The translations under genes and the position numbers were made by a program. Positions 7,538 to 16,235 of a stretch of DNA of 44,932 nucleotides are shown here, piece by piece. The DNA is from Paenibacillus puerhi. Its GTDB lineage: Bacteria > Bacillota > Bacilli > Paenibacillales > NBRC-103111. The DNA lies in NCBI RefSeq assembly GCF_009846885.1, contig NZ_WUWM01000044.1:1-44932 (forward strand), given 5' to 3'. The notes beneath the pieces are model-generated. The model saw only the letters and a program-made list of their open reading frames with translations, did no database searches and was not told where the DNA came from. Each line of letters opens with the position of its first letter. Within the stretch, counting starts at the first letter, position 1.

Positions 7538-8428
7538 TCAGATCTCTCTTGTGTACATGTTCAGATCTTGCAATCGAATCAGTACTTTTCCAAAACGTCC
7601 GCCTTTATGGATGACGACTTTTCCGGACGGATAGGCTTGCTCCAAATAGTCAGCAATGATGTTCCGATTCCGCTCATCTGCAGGCAGACGGTGATGGCCA
7701 AGCCAGGTCATCGCTTCCTGCAACGCCGCATCTCTAGAGACTTCCGACGTTTTCACTTCCCACGTGATAATCGATTCGTATGCATAACCTTTAAGATACA
7801 ACAGATGCAGCAAATATCCCATTTCCGTTAGTTTCGTATGGAAGGGTTGCCCGGTGATGAGCGGCCAAATTTCGTTCACGAGGCTGTGCTCCGCGTGATT
7901 TACCGGCATACTGATATAACAGAACTTTCGAGCGCACTGGAGCACCTTCTCCACGCTCTCCCAATTGTGAATGACCGGGCTCATCGATACAAAGACGAGA
8001 TCGAAGGCCTGGTTCCAGTCCTTGGCCTGAACATCAATATCTTCAAACTTTTCAGGAATAATCTTCACTTGGTCTTCTGCGAAGTTAGAGATGTTTTCTT
8101 CCAGCAATTCGATTAGCGGGGGAGATGTCTCTACGGCGGTTACACGGGCTCCTCGCTTCGCAAACGGTACTGAGAATACGCCCGATGCGGCGCCAATATC
8201 CAATATGGAGCTGTTTTCGAATTGAACTCCTTGTCCTTCCAGCCAGTTCATGATTCGTTTGGTTCGTTTTCTTCCCTCTTCATTAAATGATTGTTCGTTG
8301 AAAGTCTTGGCCTTATGGTCAAAAGATCTGGCGGGATCGATTCCGGCCCTTCTCATCTTGTTTACGATGGTATCGAAATCGTCTTTCCATGCTTCTTCCC
8401 AAATGAATGCATTGAAAAAATCGTTCAT
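7538..8428 (-). CDS. class I SAM-dependent methyltransferase
   Basis: This 296-residue protein has a Rossmann-like SAM-binding fold. Motif I is ILDIGAASGVFSVPFA (75-90), followed by VTAVETSP (motif II acidic residue) and FDLVFVSMSPVIHNWE (motif IV/post region). The N-terminal 60 residues are helical. The group contains many small-molecule methyltransferases, and the substrate is unknown. The ATG has a GAGG site about 9 nt upstream. It lies 48 nt past the stop of the MFS exporter gene on the same strand, so it may be the last gene of the flavoprotein-exporter transcription unit. No terminator is visible between them. Confidence 0.8.
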   Translation of the reverse strand: MNDFFNAFIWEEAWKDDFDTIVNKMRRAGIDPARSFDHKAKTFNEQSFNEEGRKRTKRIMNWLEGQGVQFENSSILDIGAASGVFSVPFAKRGARVTAVETSPPLIELLEENISNFAEDQVKIIPEKFEDIDVQAKDWNQAFDLVFVSMSPVIHNWESVEKVLQCARKFCYISMPVNHAEHSLVNEIWPLITGQPFHTKLTEMGYLLHLLYLKGYAYESIITWEVKTSEVSRDAALQEAMTWLGHHRLPADERNRNIIADYLEQAYPSGKVVIHKGGRFGKVLIRLQDLNMYTREI

Positions 8429-8476
8429 GATCGTTCCTCACTCTTTCCTTTTTGTTTATGGAGCGGGCGGTCATTC

Positions 8477-9910
8477 TCATCCTGCCGCCTGTTCATGCTT
8501 CGGCGATTTCCCTTTACGAAGAAAGAGACCAAGTACGAGCGCAACGAGAGCGATGATGCCGCCGAACCAGAACGCGTTGTTGATACCGGCTGCGAGTCCA
8601 TTGGCGATTTCCGCCGGAGCCTGCGGATCGCTCGCGCCGCTCAAGTAATGTTTCTGTCCGCCCGACATAATACTGATATACAGGGCAGTGCCGATTGCGC
8701 CGGACACCTGCTGCAGCGTATTCAAAATCGCTGTCCCATGCGAGTGCAGATGGTTTGGCAGTTGGTTGAGCCCCGCTGTTTGTGCGGGCATCATGACTAG
8801 CGCTGAACCAATCATCAGTGCGATGTGAACGGCGACGAGAACCCCCGTGCTCGTCGTTTCATCGAATCGGGTGAATTGCCACAATGAGATGGCAACAATG
8901 GCCAGTCCTGGGATGATCGTTATGCGAGGTCCAAACTTATCAAACAGCTTGCCTGAGATCGGAGCCATGAGCCCGTTCACAAACCCTCCAGGAAGCAGGA
9001 TCAAGCCTGATTTAAATGCCGTTACCATGAGCACACCTTGCATAAATATTGGAAGCATGATCGCCGATGAAAAAAATGTCATCATTAGCACAAACATAAG
9101 CACCACGATAAGTGCAAATGTCGGATACCGGAAAGCACGTAAATCCATAACAGGTTCCTTTAACAATAACTGTCTCCACACGAACAGCAACAAGGAAACA
9201 CTGCCTGCAGCGATCGTCCAGACGACTGCTGGTTCCGACCAACCGTGTTCGCCGGCATTACTGAACCCATAAACGATTCCGCCGAAGCCGATCGTTGACA
9301 ACACGATGGATAGGAGGTCCACTCGCGGTTTGGTGACTTTCGATACATTCTTCAAGACAACGACTCCTATAATAATGGCGAGCAGCGCAAACGGTATTAC
9401 AAGGTAAAACAGCCAGCGCCATGATAGTCCGTCAACGATTAATCCTGATATAGTTGGGCCAATTGCTGGGGCGAACATGACGACGAGCCCAAAAATCCCC
9501 ATGGCACCTCCGCGCTTTTCCGGTGGATAAATGGTCATGATAACGTTCATTACAAGCGGCATCAGCATGCCGGTTCCCATCGCTTGAAGGATCCGCCCGA
9601 CCAGCAGCACACCGAATTCCGGCGACACTGCCGAGGTGACCGTACCGACGAGGAACAAACTCATCGCCGACAGAAATATTTGCCGGGTCGTAAACCATTG
9701 CTGCATGATTGCCGTTACCGGAACAAGCACGCCAACAACGAGCATATAGGCGGTGGAAAGCCACTGCCCCGTTGCAGCAGACACGCCAAACGATTTCATG
9801 AATTCGGGAAGGGCATTGCCCATTAAAGTCTCATTCAAACCGGCGACGAACATGCCGATTATCAGAGCAAACATGATTGGGCCACGTTTAATTTTATTTA
9901 ATTCGATCAT
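8477..9910 (-). CDS. MFS drug exporter, DHA2 (EmrB/QacA) family
   Basis: This 477-residue membrane protein has about 14 predicted hydrophobic segments, the topology of proton-coupled DHA2 exporters such as LmrB. The antiporter motif C region is seen as FAPAIGPTISGLIVD followed by SWRWLFYL. MGNALPEFMKSFG and GRILQAMGTGMLMPL are also typical of the family. The start codon overlaps the 3' end of the flavoprotein gene by 17 bp, so the two are translationally coupled. It is probably controlled by the Rrf2 regulator upstream. Exported substrates are likely toxic organics or electrophiles, which is inferred from context only. Confidence 0.88.
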   Translation of the reverse strand: MIELNKIKRGPIMFALIIGMFVAGLNETLMGNALPEFMKSFGVSAATGQWLSTAYMLVVGVLVPVTAIMQQWFTTRQIFLSAMSLFLVGTVTSAVSPEFGVLLVGRILQAMGTGMLMPLVMNVIMTIYPPEKRGGAMGIFGLVVMFAPAIGPTISGLIVDGLSWRWLFYLVIPFALLAIIIGVVVLKNVSKVTKPRVDLLSIVLSTIGFGGIVYGFSNAGEHGWSEPAVVWTIAAGSVSLLLFVWRQLLLKEPVMDLRAFRYPTFALIVVLMFVLMMTFFSSAIMLPIFMQGVLMVTAFKSGLILLPGGFVNGLMAPISGKLFDKFGPRITIIPGLAIVAISLWQFTRFDETTSTGVLVAVHIALMIGSALVMMPAQTAGLNQLPNHLHSHGTAILNTLQQVSGAIGTALYISIMSGGQKHYLSGASDPQAPAEIANGLAAGINNAFWFGGIIALVALVLGLFLRKGKSPKHEQAAG

Positions 9911-10823
9911 CCTTTTTCCCCCAAGCTTCTGTATTCAGGTTACCGTTTATAACCGCGGCGACAAGTGCGCCCCTCGAAGCTGCAGCTATAGCCTGATGCA
10001 TTTGCGATGCTGCATCTCCGGCACTATATACACCCGGAATGTTCGTTTTTCCGAATTCATCGACAACGATCCCTCCCCATTCCGTGATCTCGCATCCGAT
10101 CGTTTGTGGCAGATCCGATCCTATAATCAGATTCGGTTTGAAAAAGATCCCTGTGCATGGCACTATCGTTCCGTCTTTGAGAACAACTTGCCGAACGATC
10201 CCGTCGCTAGAGTCGATGCGCCGGATCGGCGAGTCGAAAAGAGGGACTTGATTAAGCAGGAGCTCTTCGCGCTCGGCATCCGTCAGTTCATCTGGTCCAT
10301 TCGTGCAGATGGTAAAGTGTTTCGTCCATCCGGATATGAGTGGAGCGAAATGCATAAGCATAGCCCCCTTTGTAATGATGACAAGCGGCTGATCCCTTAA
10401 TTCCCAGCCGTCGCAATATGGGCAGACAAAAGCGCTCTTCCCATATACCTCCGCCAGTCCCGGAATGGAAAGCGGCTGATCCTTCATTCCGACGGTAAAC
10501 AGTATTTTCTTGCTTGTAAAAGATTGTCCTTGCTCAGTCTCAATTTGAAACCGGCCGTCGGTTCCCATGATTGACACCGCTGTATCCGCTACGAATGATA
10601 CGGAGGGATAGGCGCTGATCTCTCCCTTGGCAATGCGCCGAAACTCACTGGGACTGATCCCGTCACGGGTAAGAAACCCATGGACCTCGCTTGTCACAGC
10701 GTTGCGGGGACGGCCTGCATCGATCACCGCCACCTTTTTCCTTGCCCTCCCAAGCACCAGTGCGGCGTTCAACCCAGCCGGCCCGCCGCCAATAATTGCC
10801 ACATCGAGAAGCTTTTTATCCAT
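9894..10823 (-). CDS. thioredoxin reductase-like FAD oxidoreductase
   Basis: This 309-residue flavoprotein has an N-terminal FAD Rossmann motif IIGGGPAGL (10-18), a CPYCDG pair (Cys134, Cys137) at the place of the TrxB redox disulfide, and the C-terminal FAD motif GVYSAGDAA. The second dinucleotide site, where TrxB has a glycine-rich GGGDSA loop, reads ITKGAMLMHFAPL here, so NADPH binding may be altered or lost. It is therefore a TrxB-like oxidoreductase rather than TrxB itself. The ATG has GGAGGATAAATTAA in front. It is the first gene of an operon with the MFS exporter, and two copies of the Rrf2-linked motif lie just upstream. Confidence 0.82.
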   Translation of the reverse strand: MDKKLLDVAIIGGGPAGLNAALVLGRARKKVAVIDAGRPRNAVTSEVHGFLTRDGISPSEFRRIAKGEISAYPSVSFVADTAVSIMGTDGRFQIETEQGQSFTSKKILFTVGMKDQPLSIPGLAEVYGKSAFVCPYCDGWELRDQPLVIITKGAMLMHFAPLISGWTKHFTICTNGPDELTDAEREELLLNQVPLFDSPIRRIDSSDGIVRQVVLKDGTIVPCTGIFFKPNLIIGSDLPQTIGCEITEWGGIVVDEFGKTNIPGVYSAGDAASQMHQAIAAASRGALVAAVINGNLNTEAWGKKDDRIK

Positions 10824-10836
10824 TTAATTTATCCTC

Positions 10837-10861
10837 CATAGATCTACAATGTCCGTAATTA
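10837..10861 (-). promoter_or_regulatory. operator-like repeat, copy 1
   Basis: CATAGATCtAcAATGTCC continues as gtAATTA. It is nearly identical to 10891-10915, with its start spaced 54 bp from that copy. It lies between the promoter and the ribosome site of the flavoprotein gene. Confidence 0.6.
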
Positions 10862-10884
10862 GAACAAAAACATCTTGTTTTTGC

Positions 10885-10915
10885 GTTATACATAGATCGA
10901 TAATGTCCACAATTA
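10885..10915 (-). promoter_or_regulatory. promoter of the flavoprotein operon with operator-like repeat, copy 2
   Basis: CATAGATCgAtAATGTCC continues as acAATTA at 10891-10915. Read on the minus strand, TTGTGG and TATAAC are 16 bp apart and the repeat covers that spacer, so a bound regulator would cover the core promoter. Confidence 0.6.
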
Positions 10916-10931
10916 TAATACAAGAAGTTCA

Positions 10932-11417
10932 TCACTTCTTGTTTACCTCGTGACTGCAACGCTTGAATGCCTCATCTAATACTGACTGAATCGTATGTTC
11001 CTGCAAGTATTGGTGCAGATGCTGTTCCGCGCCGTTCATAACTTTCTCAACCAAACACTCGTTTTTTCTTGGACGATTCTGATCCCGTTGTGCAGCCCCC
11101 TCTTCCGCTAACAACCGATGTTGCCGCGAACTCGAATTCGAGCATTCGAATAACTGCTGTCTTCCTTCAATCACTTGAATCACATCCAGAAACGTAATCT
11201 GATCGGCCGGCCGTGCGAGCTCGTAACCACCGTTCACCCCTGACACCGCACGTACGATTCCATCCTGCCTCAGCTTGGACATAATTTTGGATAAGTAGCT
11301 TTCGGAAACACCCAGTGCCCCGGATAATTCCTTGATCCCAACGTTGTTGCAACGCTCCGAGTGTCCCAGATGAATTAAGGCGTGTAGGGCATAATCTGTA
11401 CTTTTGGAGAACTGCAA
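10932..11417 (-). CDS. Rrf2-family transcriptional regulator
   Basis: This is a 161-residue winged-helix regulator starting MQFSKSTDYALHALIHLG, the usual Rrf2 opening. The recognition part is ELSGALGVSESYLSKIMSKL, with the wing SGVNGGYELARPA. Four cysteines (23, 92, 121, 154) are present; those at 92 and 121 lie in the region where Rrf2 proteins hold an Fe-S cluster or sensing thiols, but the standard C-x5-C-x5-C spacing is not seen. A GTG at 11444 is open, but the TTG at 11415-11417 is chosen because AAGGGAGGTG lies just before it and family members begin there. It very likely controls the adjacent flavoprotein/MFS operon. Confidence 0.85.
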   Translation of the reverse strand: MQFSKSTDYALHALIHLGHSERCNNVGIKELSGALGVSESYLSKIMSKLRQDGIVRAVSGVNGGYELARPADQITFLDVIQVIEGRQQLFECSNSSSRQHRLLAEEGAAQRDQNRPRKNECLVEKVMNGAEQHLHQYLQEHTIQSVLDEAFKRCSHEVNKK

Positions 11418-11448
11418 GTTTCCCACCTCCCTTCTCATTATCACTAAT

Positions 11449-11470
11449 ATAGACCTTTGTTGTCCATAAT
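11449..11470 (-). promoter_or_regulatory. operator-like repeat, copy 3 (upstream of the Rrf2 gene)
   Basis: ATAGAcctttgtTGTCCata shares ATAGA and TGTCC at the same spacing as the two copies before the flavoprotein operon. Its place upstream of the Rrf2 gene suggests autoregulation. It is less well conserved than copies 1 and 2. Confidence 0.5.
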
Positions 11471-11534
11471 AAATGATTCAAATCCAAATTGCAATGACAT
11501 TCTTGATCTGAACTTCGCTTCTTCATCACCGGTG

Positions 11535-11877
11535 GCTGTCTAAGATCAAGCTCCGGACGGTTGCCGTCCAGATGCCACTTGCCAAACCATCCGGTCCGGT
11601 ACCCATGCTCCCGAAACGCATGCGCTACCGTTTTAACCTCGGTTGACATCGGAGAATGAAGAGCAGGGACCGTGGAACGGTGCGGATACTTTCCTGTCAC
11701 TAGAGAGCCTCGGAACGGCGAACAAAGAGGAGTTCCCGACAGGGCATGCGTGAAGTTTACCCCTTCTATCGCCATTCGATCGAGGTTCGGTGTATTGACA
11801 TTCGGATCCAGACGGTGACTCATCGCCTGGGCGCGCATCTGGTCGACCAAAATCCAAATTACATGGGGCTGCTTCAA
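11535..11877 (-). pseudogene. sulfatase N-terminal fragment
   Basis: About 113 codons of a type I sulfatase remain. HVIWILVDQMRAQAMSH supplies the first metal-binding Asp. CSPFRGSLVTGKYPHR is the C-x-P-x-R motif in which Cys is matured to formylglycine. GYRTGWFGKWHLDGNRPE is the next conserved block. After that the sequence loses all likeness and the frame runs antisense into the Rrf2 gene. The rest of the enzyme (normally 450-550 residues) is missing. The start is a TTG at 11877 with AAAGGA about 11 nt upstream. It marks the edge of the glycan locus. Confidence 0.78.
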
Positions 11878-11914
11878 GGTAGGTCCATCCTTTCGACTTA
11901 CGATTGTCCTGACT

Positions 11915-11962
11915 AAAAAAACCGGCCGTCCCGCCCCCCTGAAGGGTCATGGTTCGGCCGGT
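11915..11962 (-). terminator. strong terminator after the sugar-binding protein gene
   Basis: ACCGGCCG (11921-11928) pairs with CGGCCGGT (11955-11962), and further pairing exists inside the loop. The A7 run on the left gives TTTTTTT on the minus strand. It ends the transcript of the binding-protein gene. Confidence 0.85.
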
Positions 11963-12001
11963 GGACGCAGCACGCATTTCGCCAGGGTGCCGCTACGCTA
12001 C

Positions 12002-13516
12002 TTACTTAACTTCCTTGTAGTTACTGCTTCCATCCCATTCTGGGAAATGAAAATCCTTCATATCTACCTTGGCGCCATCCGCTTTCGCTTTGTTTACCGC
12101 ATCCTGCAAGTTTTTATTCATCTTATCGGAATGCTCCTTCAGTATGCTTTCCACGTTAGTCGCTTTACCGTTCAAAATCATTTGCAGCACTTCGCCTGTG
12201 TTCGGCTTCATCTTGTCTTGTACCAAATTACCGATTTTGTTGGATACGGGAACGAGCTCCGGGTTGCGTGCTATCGGATCAGGCCCGAGTACCCATGCCT
12301 CGTTATGAACGTTGACAAACTCTTTTAATTCGGGAAACGGATAATTGCTCTCGTCCGCATTGACAGCCGGCATCGGCGTTAAAGAGATCCCTTGCTTCAT
12401 GAAGATGTTGTAAAATTCCTTGGATGCAATCGCTTCCTCAATTAAGATCCCGACCTCTTTGGCATGCTTCGTGTTCTTCGCTACGACGTAAGCCCGTTCC
12501 GGAACAGCGAGCGTATAGCCGTACTTAGGCACACTTCCATCCGGTGTCGGCGTGTAGGCGGAGCCGAAATTAAGATTTGGATTCAGACCTTTCAGGTTAG
12601 AGAGTCCCCATCTGCCGTTTAACAGGAAGGCGGCCTTCCCTTCAGCGAACAGCGCTTCCGCTTCCGTCGTTTTTAGCATAAAGGAGGATGGAAGAAAGCT
12701 GCCATCTTTCTTGAGCGTCAGGAAGAAGTTAACGGAGTCCAGCCAGGCCTTGGAGTCCAGGTCGTATTTACCTTCTCGGAAGTTGAATCCGTCGAAAGGA
12801 CTTTCTCCTTTACTGGCCCCCACGGCAAAGCCGGCCACCGTAAGCTGAGTGAATCGTGCCGGGGTCCCCCCTCCGAACGTGATGCCGTAGACGTCGCCTT
12901 TTCCTTGCGCCGTCACTTTTTGAGCCATTTCCCTGAGCTCGTCCCAGGTTTTCGGTGCCCGAGGCTCCAGGCCGGCATTTTTCAGAACATCCTTGTTGTA
13001 GAACAGCATATAGCTGAGGGACGGACCTGTCACCGGCCACGCATAAATTTTGCCGTCAAACTGATTGACCCCTTCTTGAAACGATCCTTCATAAAACTGA
13101 CCTTTCCAATTATCGGAGACGAGCCCGGTAATCGGCTGAATCAATTGTTTGCTGACATAATCGGATATCTGGGAGCCCAGCGGCAGCTGGAACACATCCG
13201 GCTCGCCCCCGGAAGCAAACGCAGCTTGAACAGCCGTGTTATGGCTTTCCCACGGAGCATATTTCGCTTCTACGCGAATTTGCCCCTTGTACTTCTCGTT
13301 AAATGCTTTGATCACCTGCATCCCCGGACTGTCCGCACCGTCCCAGGCGGAGTCGGCGCTCCAAAGCTTGAGGACTACCTCTTCTTTAGCTTTCTCTCCG
13401 TTAGCAGCGCTTTCAGAATTAGCATCTTGCTTGCCGCCTCCTTGCGAGCATCCGGTGATCGCGACCGTCATTGCCAGTGCGGCCGCCATTGTGACTGAAC
13501 CCGAACGTTTTAGCAT
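12002..13516 (-). CDS. sugar ABC transporter substrate-binding lipoprotein
   Basis: This is a 504-residue family 1 extracellular solute-binding protein. A lipoprotein signal with lipobox AITGC anchors it at Cys23. QGKGDVYGITFGGG, LFAEGKAAFLLNGRWGLSNL and related blocks are typical of oligosaccharide binders. It captures sugar outside and delivers it to the permeases at 16236-18087. The ATG has AAGGGGG upstream. A cre-like site lies 52 nt before the start, so it is probably a separate, strongly expressed, CcpA-repressed transcript. The response regulator just upstream likely activates it. No ATPase gene is present locally, which is usual for this class: a shared MsmX-type ATPase serves it. Confidence 0.9.
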   Translation of the reverse strand: MLKRSGSVTMAAALAMTVAITGCSQGGGKQDANSESAANGEKAKEEVVLKLWSADSAWDGADSPGMQVIKAFNEKYKGQIRVEAKYAPWESHNTAVQAAFASGGEPDVFQLPLGSQISDYVSKQLIQPITGLVSDNWKGQFYEGSFQEGVNQFDGKIYAWPVTGPSLSYMLFYNKDVLKNAGLEPRAPKTWDELREMAQKVTAQGKGDVYGITFGGGTPARFTQLTVAGFAVGASKGESPFDGFNFREGKYDLDSKAWLDSVNFFLTLKKDGSFLPSSFMLKTTEAEALFAEGKAAFLLNGRWGLSNLKGLNPNLNFGSAYTPTPDGSVPKYGYTLAVPERAYVVAKNTKHAKEVGILIEEAIASKEFYNIFMKQGISLTPMPAVNADESNYPFPELKEFVNVHNEAWVLGPDPIARNPELVPVSNKIGNLVQDKMKPNTGEVLQMILNGKATNVESILKEHSDKMNKNLQDAVNKAKADGAKVDMKDFHFPEWDGSSNYKEVK

Positions 13517-13567
13517 GTGATTTCCCCCTTGTTTTATGTAATCGCAAGTTCTTTTCCTACACTTTTA

Positions 13568-13582
13568 TTGTAAACGCTTACC
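13568..13582. promoter_or_regulatory. cre-like CcpA site
   Basis: TTGTAAACGCTTACC matches the cre consensus WTGNAANCGNWNNCW at 14 of 15 positions (the last base differs). It lies 52 nt upstream of the binding-protein start. Confidence 0.6.
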
Positions 13583-13621
13583 GCGAGGGTATGAAGGCAC
13601 TCTTTTTTTACTTTTGAGGGT

Positions 13622-14386
13622 CTATTTTTTACTTTGATACTTCTCTCGGTATTCTCCCGGCGTCATGCCAAAATCTTTTTTGAACGTTCTTCTAAAATGC
13701 TTCTCGTCCCAATAGCCCACCTGCTTGGCAATTTCTATATTTGTCAGGCTCGTATCCTTTAGCATTCTACAGGCATGCTTCATCCTTACCTCTCTCAAGT
13801 ACTGGACGAAGCCTTTGCCCGTTTCTATTTTAAACAAACGGCTAAGATAGGAAGAGTTAAAGCCAGCCTGGTCGGCGAGGATAGCAAGCGATAAGTCTTC
13901 CATATACGAGCGTTCGATCGTGCCCAGGACGGTCTGCACAAGCTCTACGCCTCCGCCCAGCCCGGTGAAGTCGGCAGCCGTCTCCGTCTCGGCCGGCGGC
14001 CCTTCTTTACGTCGGGATACTAAATCCTGCAGGTTAGTTAATACGGCGGAAAGCTCCTCGTTTTTGACCGGCTTGATCAAATAATCGACCGCGCCCAGAC
14101 GCATAGCCGTCCTGGCATATTCAAACTCATGGTAGGCGGATACAATAATGACCGGCTGCTTGAACTGACGCTCCCGCATTTCCTTCATCATCTCCAGCCC
14201 GTCCATAACCGGCATGTTGATATCCGTGATAATGGCGTCGAATTGCCCGCCTTCCAGCTTGGCTAGCGCCTGTCTGCCGTCGCAGGCCGAATCCGTTACC
14301 GTAAAGGGAACGTCAAGCCGGTCTATAATTTTTTTCAGCCCTGCGCACATCCAAAACTCATCATCCACGACCAGTAAGTTATACAT
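13622..14386 (-). CDS. response regulator, YesN type (REC-AraC)
   Basis: This is a 254-residue regulator. The receiver domain (1-120) has the acidic pair DD at 8-9, phospho-acceptor Asp55 (IITDINMPVMDG) and Lys105 (YLIKPV). The C-terminal AraC double helix-turn-helix has SLAILADQAGFNSSYLSRLF and IAKQVGYWDEKHFRRTFKK. The chosen ATG at 14384-14386 has GGGAGG 9 nt upstream and overlaps the kinase stop by 8 nt, showing translational coupling. It should respond to the kinase at 14379-16223 and activate the local sugar genes. Confidence 0.9.
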   Translation of the reverse strand: MYNLLVVDDEFWMCAGLKKIIDRLDVPFTVTDSACDGRQALAKLEGGQFDAIITDINMPVMDGLEMMKEMRERQFKQPVIIVSAYHEFEYARTAMRLGAVDYLIKPVKNEELSAVLTNLQDLVSRRKEGPPAETETAADFTGLGGGVELVQTVLGTIERSYMEDLSLAILADQAGFNSSYLSRLFKIETGKGFVQYLREVRMKHACRMLKDTSLTNIEIAKQVGYWDEKHFRRTFKKDFGMTPGEYREKYQSKK

Positions 14387-16223
14387 TGATGTCTGCCTCC
14401 CTGTCCTCATCCAACGGTAAGCGTATTTCGGCTATCGTTCCCAATAACGAATCATAATCGATATCAAGCCTCCCCAGCCCGTCATAATTTAGAAATAGCC
14501 TTTGGCTTACGTTATACAAGCCGACATGGCCAACCAGCGGCTCCTCGCCGTCCGCAGCTTCGTCTCCATGCCTGGACAGCTTTTGCTTGATCTCCCGCAA
14601 GCGCTCCGAGGTAAGGCCTACTCCGTTATCCACGACACGTAAAACAAGCTCTTTCCGATTAGTTACCGACGCGGATATCCAAATATCTCCATCCGATGAC
14701 TTGGGGATCAAGCCATGCTCAATCGCATTTTCAACCAGGGGCTGAAGAATTAGCTTAAGCACCGGCTGTTCTTCCAGATGCGCCGGAATATCGAAGTGAC
14801 AGCGAATTCGCTCGGGATATCGAACCTGAATAATTTGGATATAAGCTTGTACATGATCGATTTCCTGACGAAGCAGCTTATATTTGTCGGTGTCAATGCT
14901 ATACCTGAACATTTCGGACAAGCCCTCGCTCATGATGGCGACTTCCTTCACGTCATACACTTCTCCAACGCACTTTATCGTGTTTAACGTGTTATGTAGA
15001 AAATGCGGGTTAATCTGCATCTGCAAGGCTTTCAGCTCGGACTCCCGATTCAATAGCTGGAGCCTGGTCTCCCTGATCTCCGACAAATAGACGACTTCTT
15101 CCAATACCTGAACCTGCTCGAGCATATGGTTAAAGCGCCGCGTCAATAAGCCCAGCTCATCCCCTCGGTCGATAGGCACACGGGCGGATAAATCCCCTTT
15201 CTCCACACGCTTCATATATTCGGCCAGTCGAATCATAGGGCTGGTGATAGCTTGACTCAAATATTTCGCTAGGATGACAATAAAACAAAGAGCCACGCAG
15301 ACCAGGACAAGGATAATCCATTTCAAGGCTTCGATCTTCCCTGACAGCTCATGGAAGGGAACAGCCGCGACAATTTTCCACCCTGTGGTTTTGGAGGTGG
15401 AGAAGCCTACGAGCGTATTCACTTCGTTAATCTTCGTAAGCAGGTAGCCTTGGTCCTGGTTAAATGCAGGCTGCGAGTAGAGCTGCTTGATCAGGCTTTG
15501 AGATTCTCCATCCTCACCAGGGCTGACGACAGACTTCCCTTCCCGAGAGATCAAATAAACGGACCCTGTTTTCCCAACCTGGATCGTATCAATCATACTG
15601 GATAAAAATTGCGTATCAAAATCGAGCAGCAACGTGCCGCTTTCCTTAAGATCGGAAACTTTAAATATTCGGCCTGCAAACGATACGACCGATGCCCCTT
15701 GCACATAATTTTGCTCATGCGCGGGCAGCAGCCGGAATCCTTTATGCTGGACGACCTCCTTGTACCAAGGGTCATGTAGAAAATCAAACCTCAGCTTGAA
15801 CATATCCTTGCTCTCAGCGAGGAAATTACCGTGATCGTTAATCACATGAATGCTGCGCAGGTGAGTGTTCTGATTGGTAACGGTAGAAATAAGGCTCCTC
15901 AGAGCCTGAAGACTGGGAATCAAGGACAGATCGGCGGGATCCTCCCAATCCAAGAACGCCTGCGTATTCGAATCAAACTGAATAATTTTAGTGAGATGGG
16001 TCGTTTCTTCTGTGAACGAGCTTATTCTTTCATCAACCTGCCTGGTCGTCTGTACCATGGAGGCCCCTACCTCTTCCCCGAGAGATTGAGTTAGGGTCAA
16101 ATAAAAGAAAGCCGCTGTTACAACAAGCGGCACGATACTGATGAAATAGAACGTGATCATCAACTTGGGTCTAAGCTTCATATTATTCGTCTGTTGATCT
16201 AACCATTCGATTGCTCTGTTCAC
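14379..16223 (-). CDS. sensor histidine kinase, YesM type
   Basis: This is a 614-residue membrane kinase. The first membrane segment spans about 18-40, followed by a large extracellular dCache-like sensing domain (about 45-285), a second segment about 290-312 and a HAMP domain (LSQAITSPMIRLAEYMKRV). The His_kinase block INPHFLHNTLNTI carries the phospho-acceptor His. The ATPase domain has NAIEHGL (N box) and DNGVGL (G1). The GTG start has AGGAGAGG upstream. It lies 12 nt after the permease stop and overlaps its regulator. It probably senses an extracellular oligosaccharide, alone or with the binding protein. Confidence 0.92.
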   Translation of the reverse strand: MNRAIEWLDQQTNNMKLRPKLMITFYFISIVPLVVTAAFFYLTLTQSLGEEVGASMVQTTRQVDERISSFTEETTHLTKIIQFDSNTQAFLDWEDPADLSLIPSLQALRSLISTVTNQNTHLRSIHVINDHGNFLAESKDMFKLRFDFLHDPWYKEVVQHKGFRLLPAHEQNYVQGASVVSFAGRIFKVSDLKESGTLLLDFDTQFLSSMIDTIQVGKTGSVYLISREGKSVVSPGEDGESQSLIKQLYSQPAFNQDQGYLLTKINEVNTLVGFSTSKTTGWKIVAAVPFHELSGKIEALKWIILVLVCVALCFIVILAKYLSQAITSPMIRLAEYMKRVEKGDLSARVPIDRGDELGLLTRRFNHMLEQVQVLEEVVYLSEIRETRLQLLNRESELKALQMQINPHFLHNTLNTIKCVGEVYDVKEVAIMSEGLSEMFRYSIDTDKYKLLRQEIDHVQAYIQIIQVRYPERIRCHFDIPAHLEEQPVLKLILQPLVENAIEHGLIPKSSDGDIWISASVTNRKELVLRVVDNGVGLTSERLREIKQKLSRHGDEAADGEEPLVGHVGLYNVSQRLFLNYDGLGRLDIDYDSLLGTIAEIRLPLDEDREADINV

Positions 16224-16235
16224 CTGCTGCCTCTC

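Noticed and set aside
11167..11534. Continuation of the sulfatase frame to 236 residues
   Set aside because: Beyond about residue 113 the translation is antisense to the Rrf2 gene and loses all sulfatase likeness.
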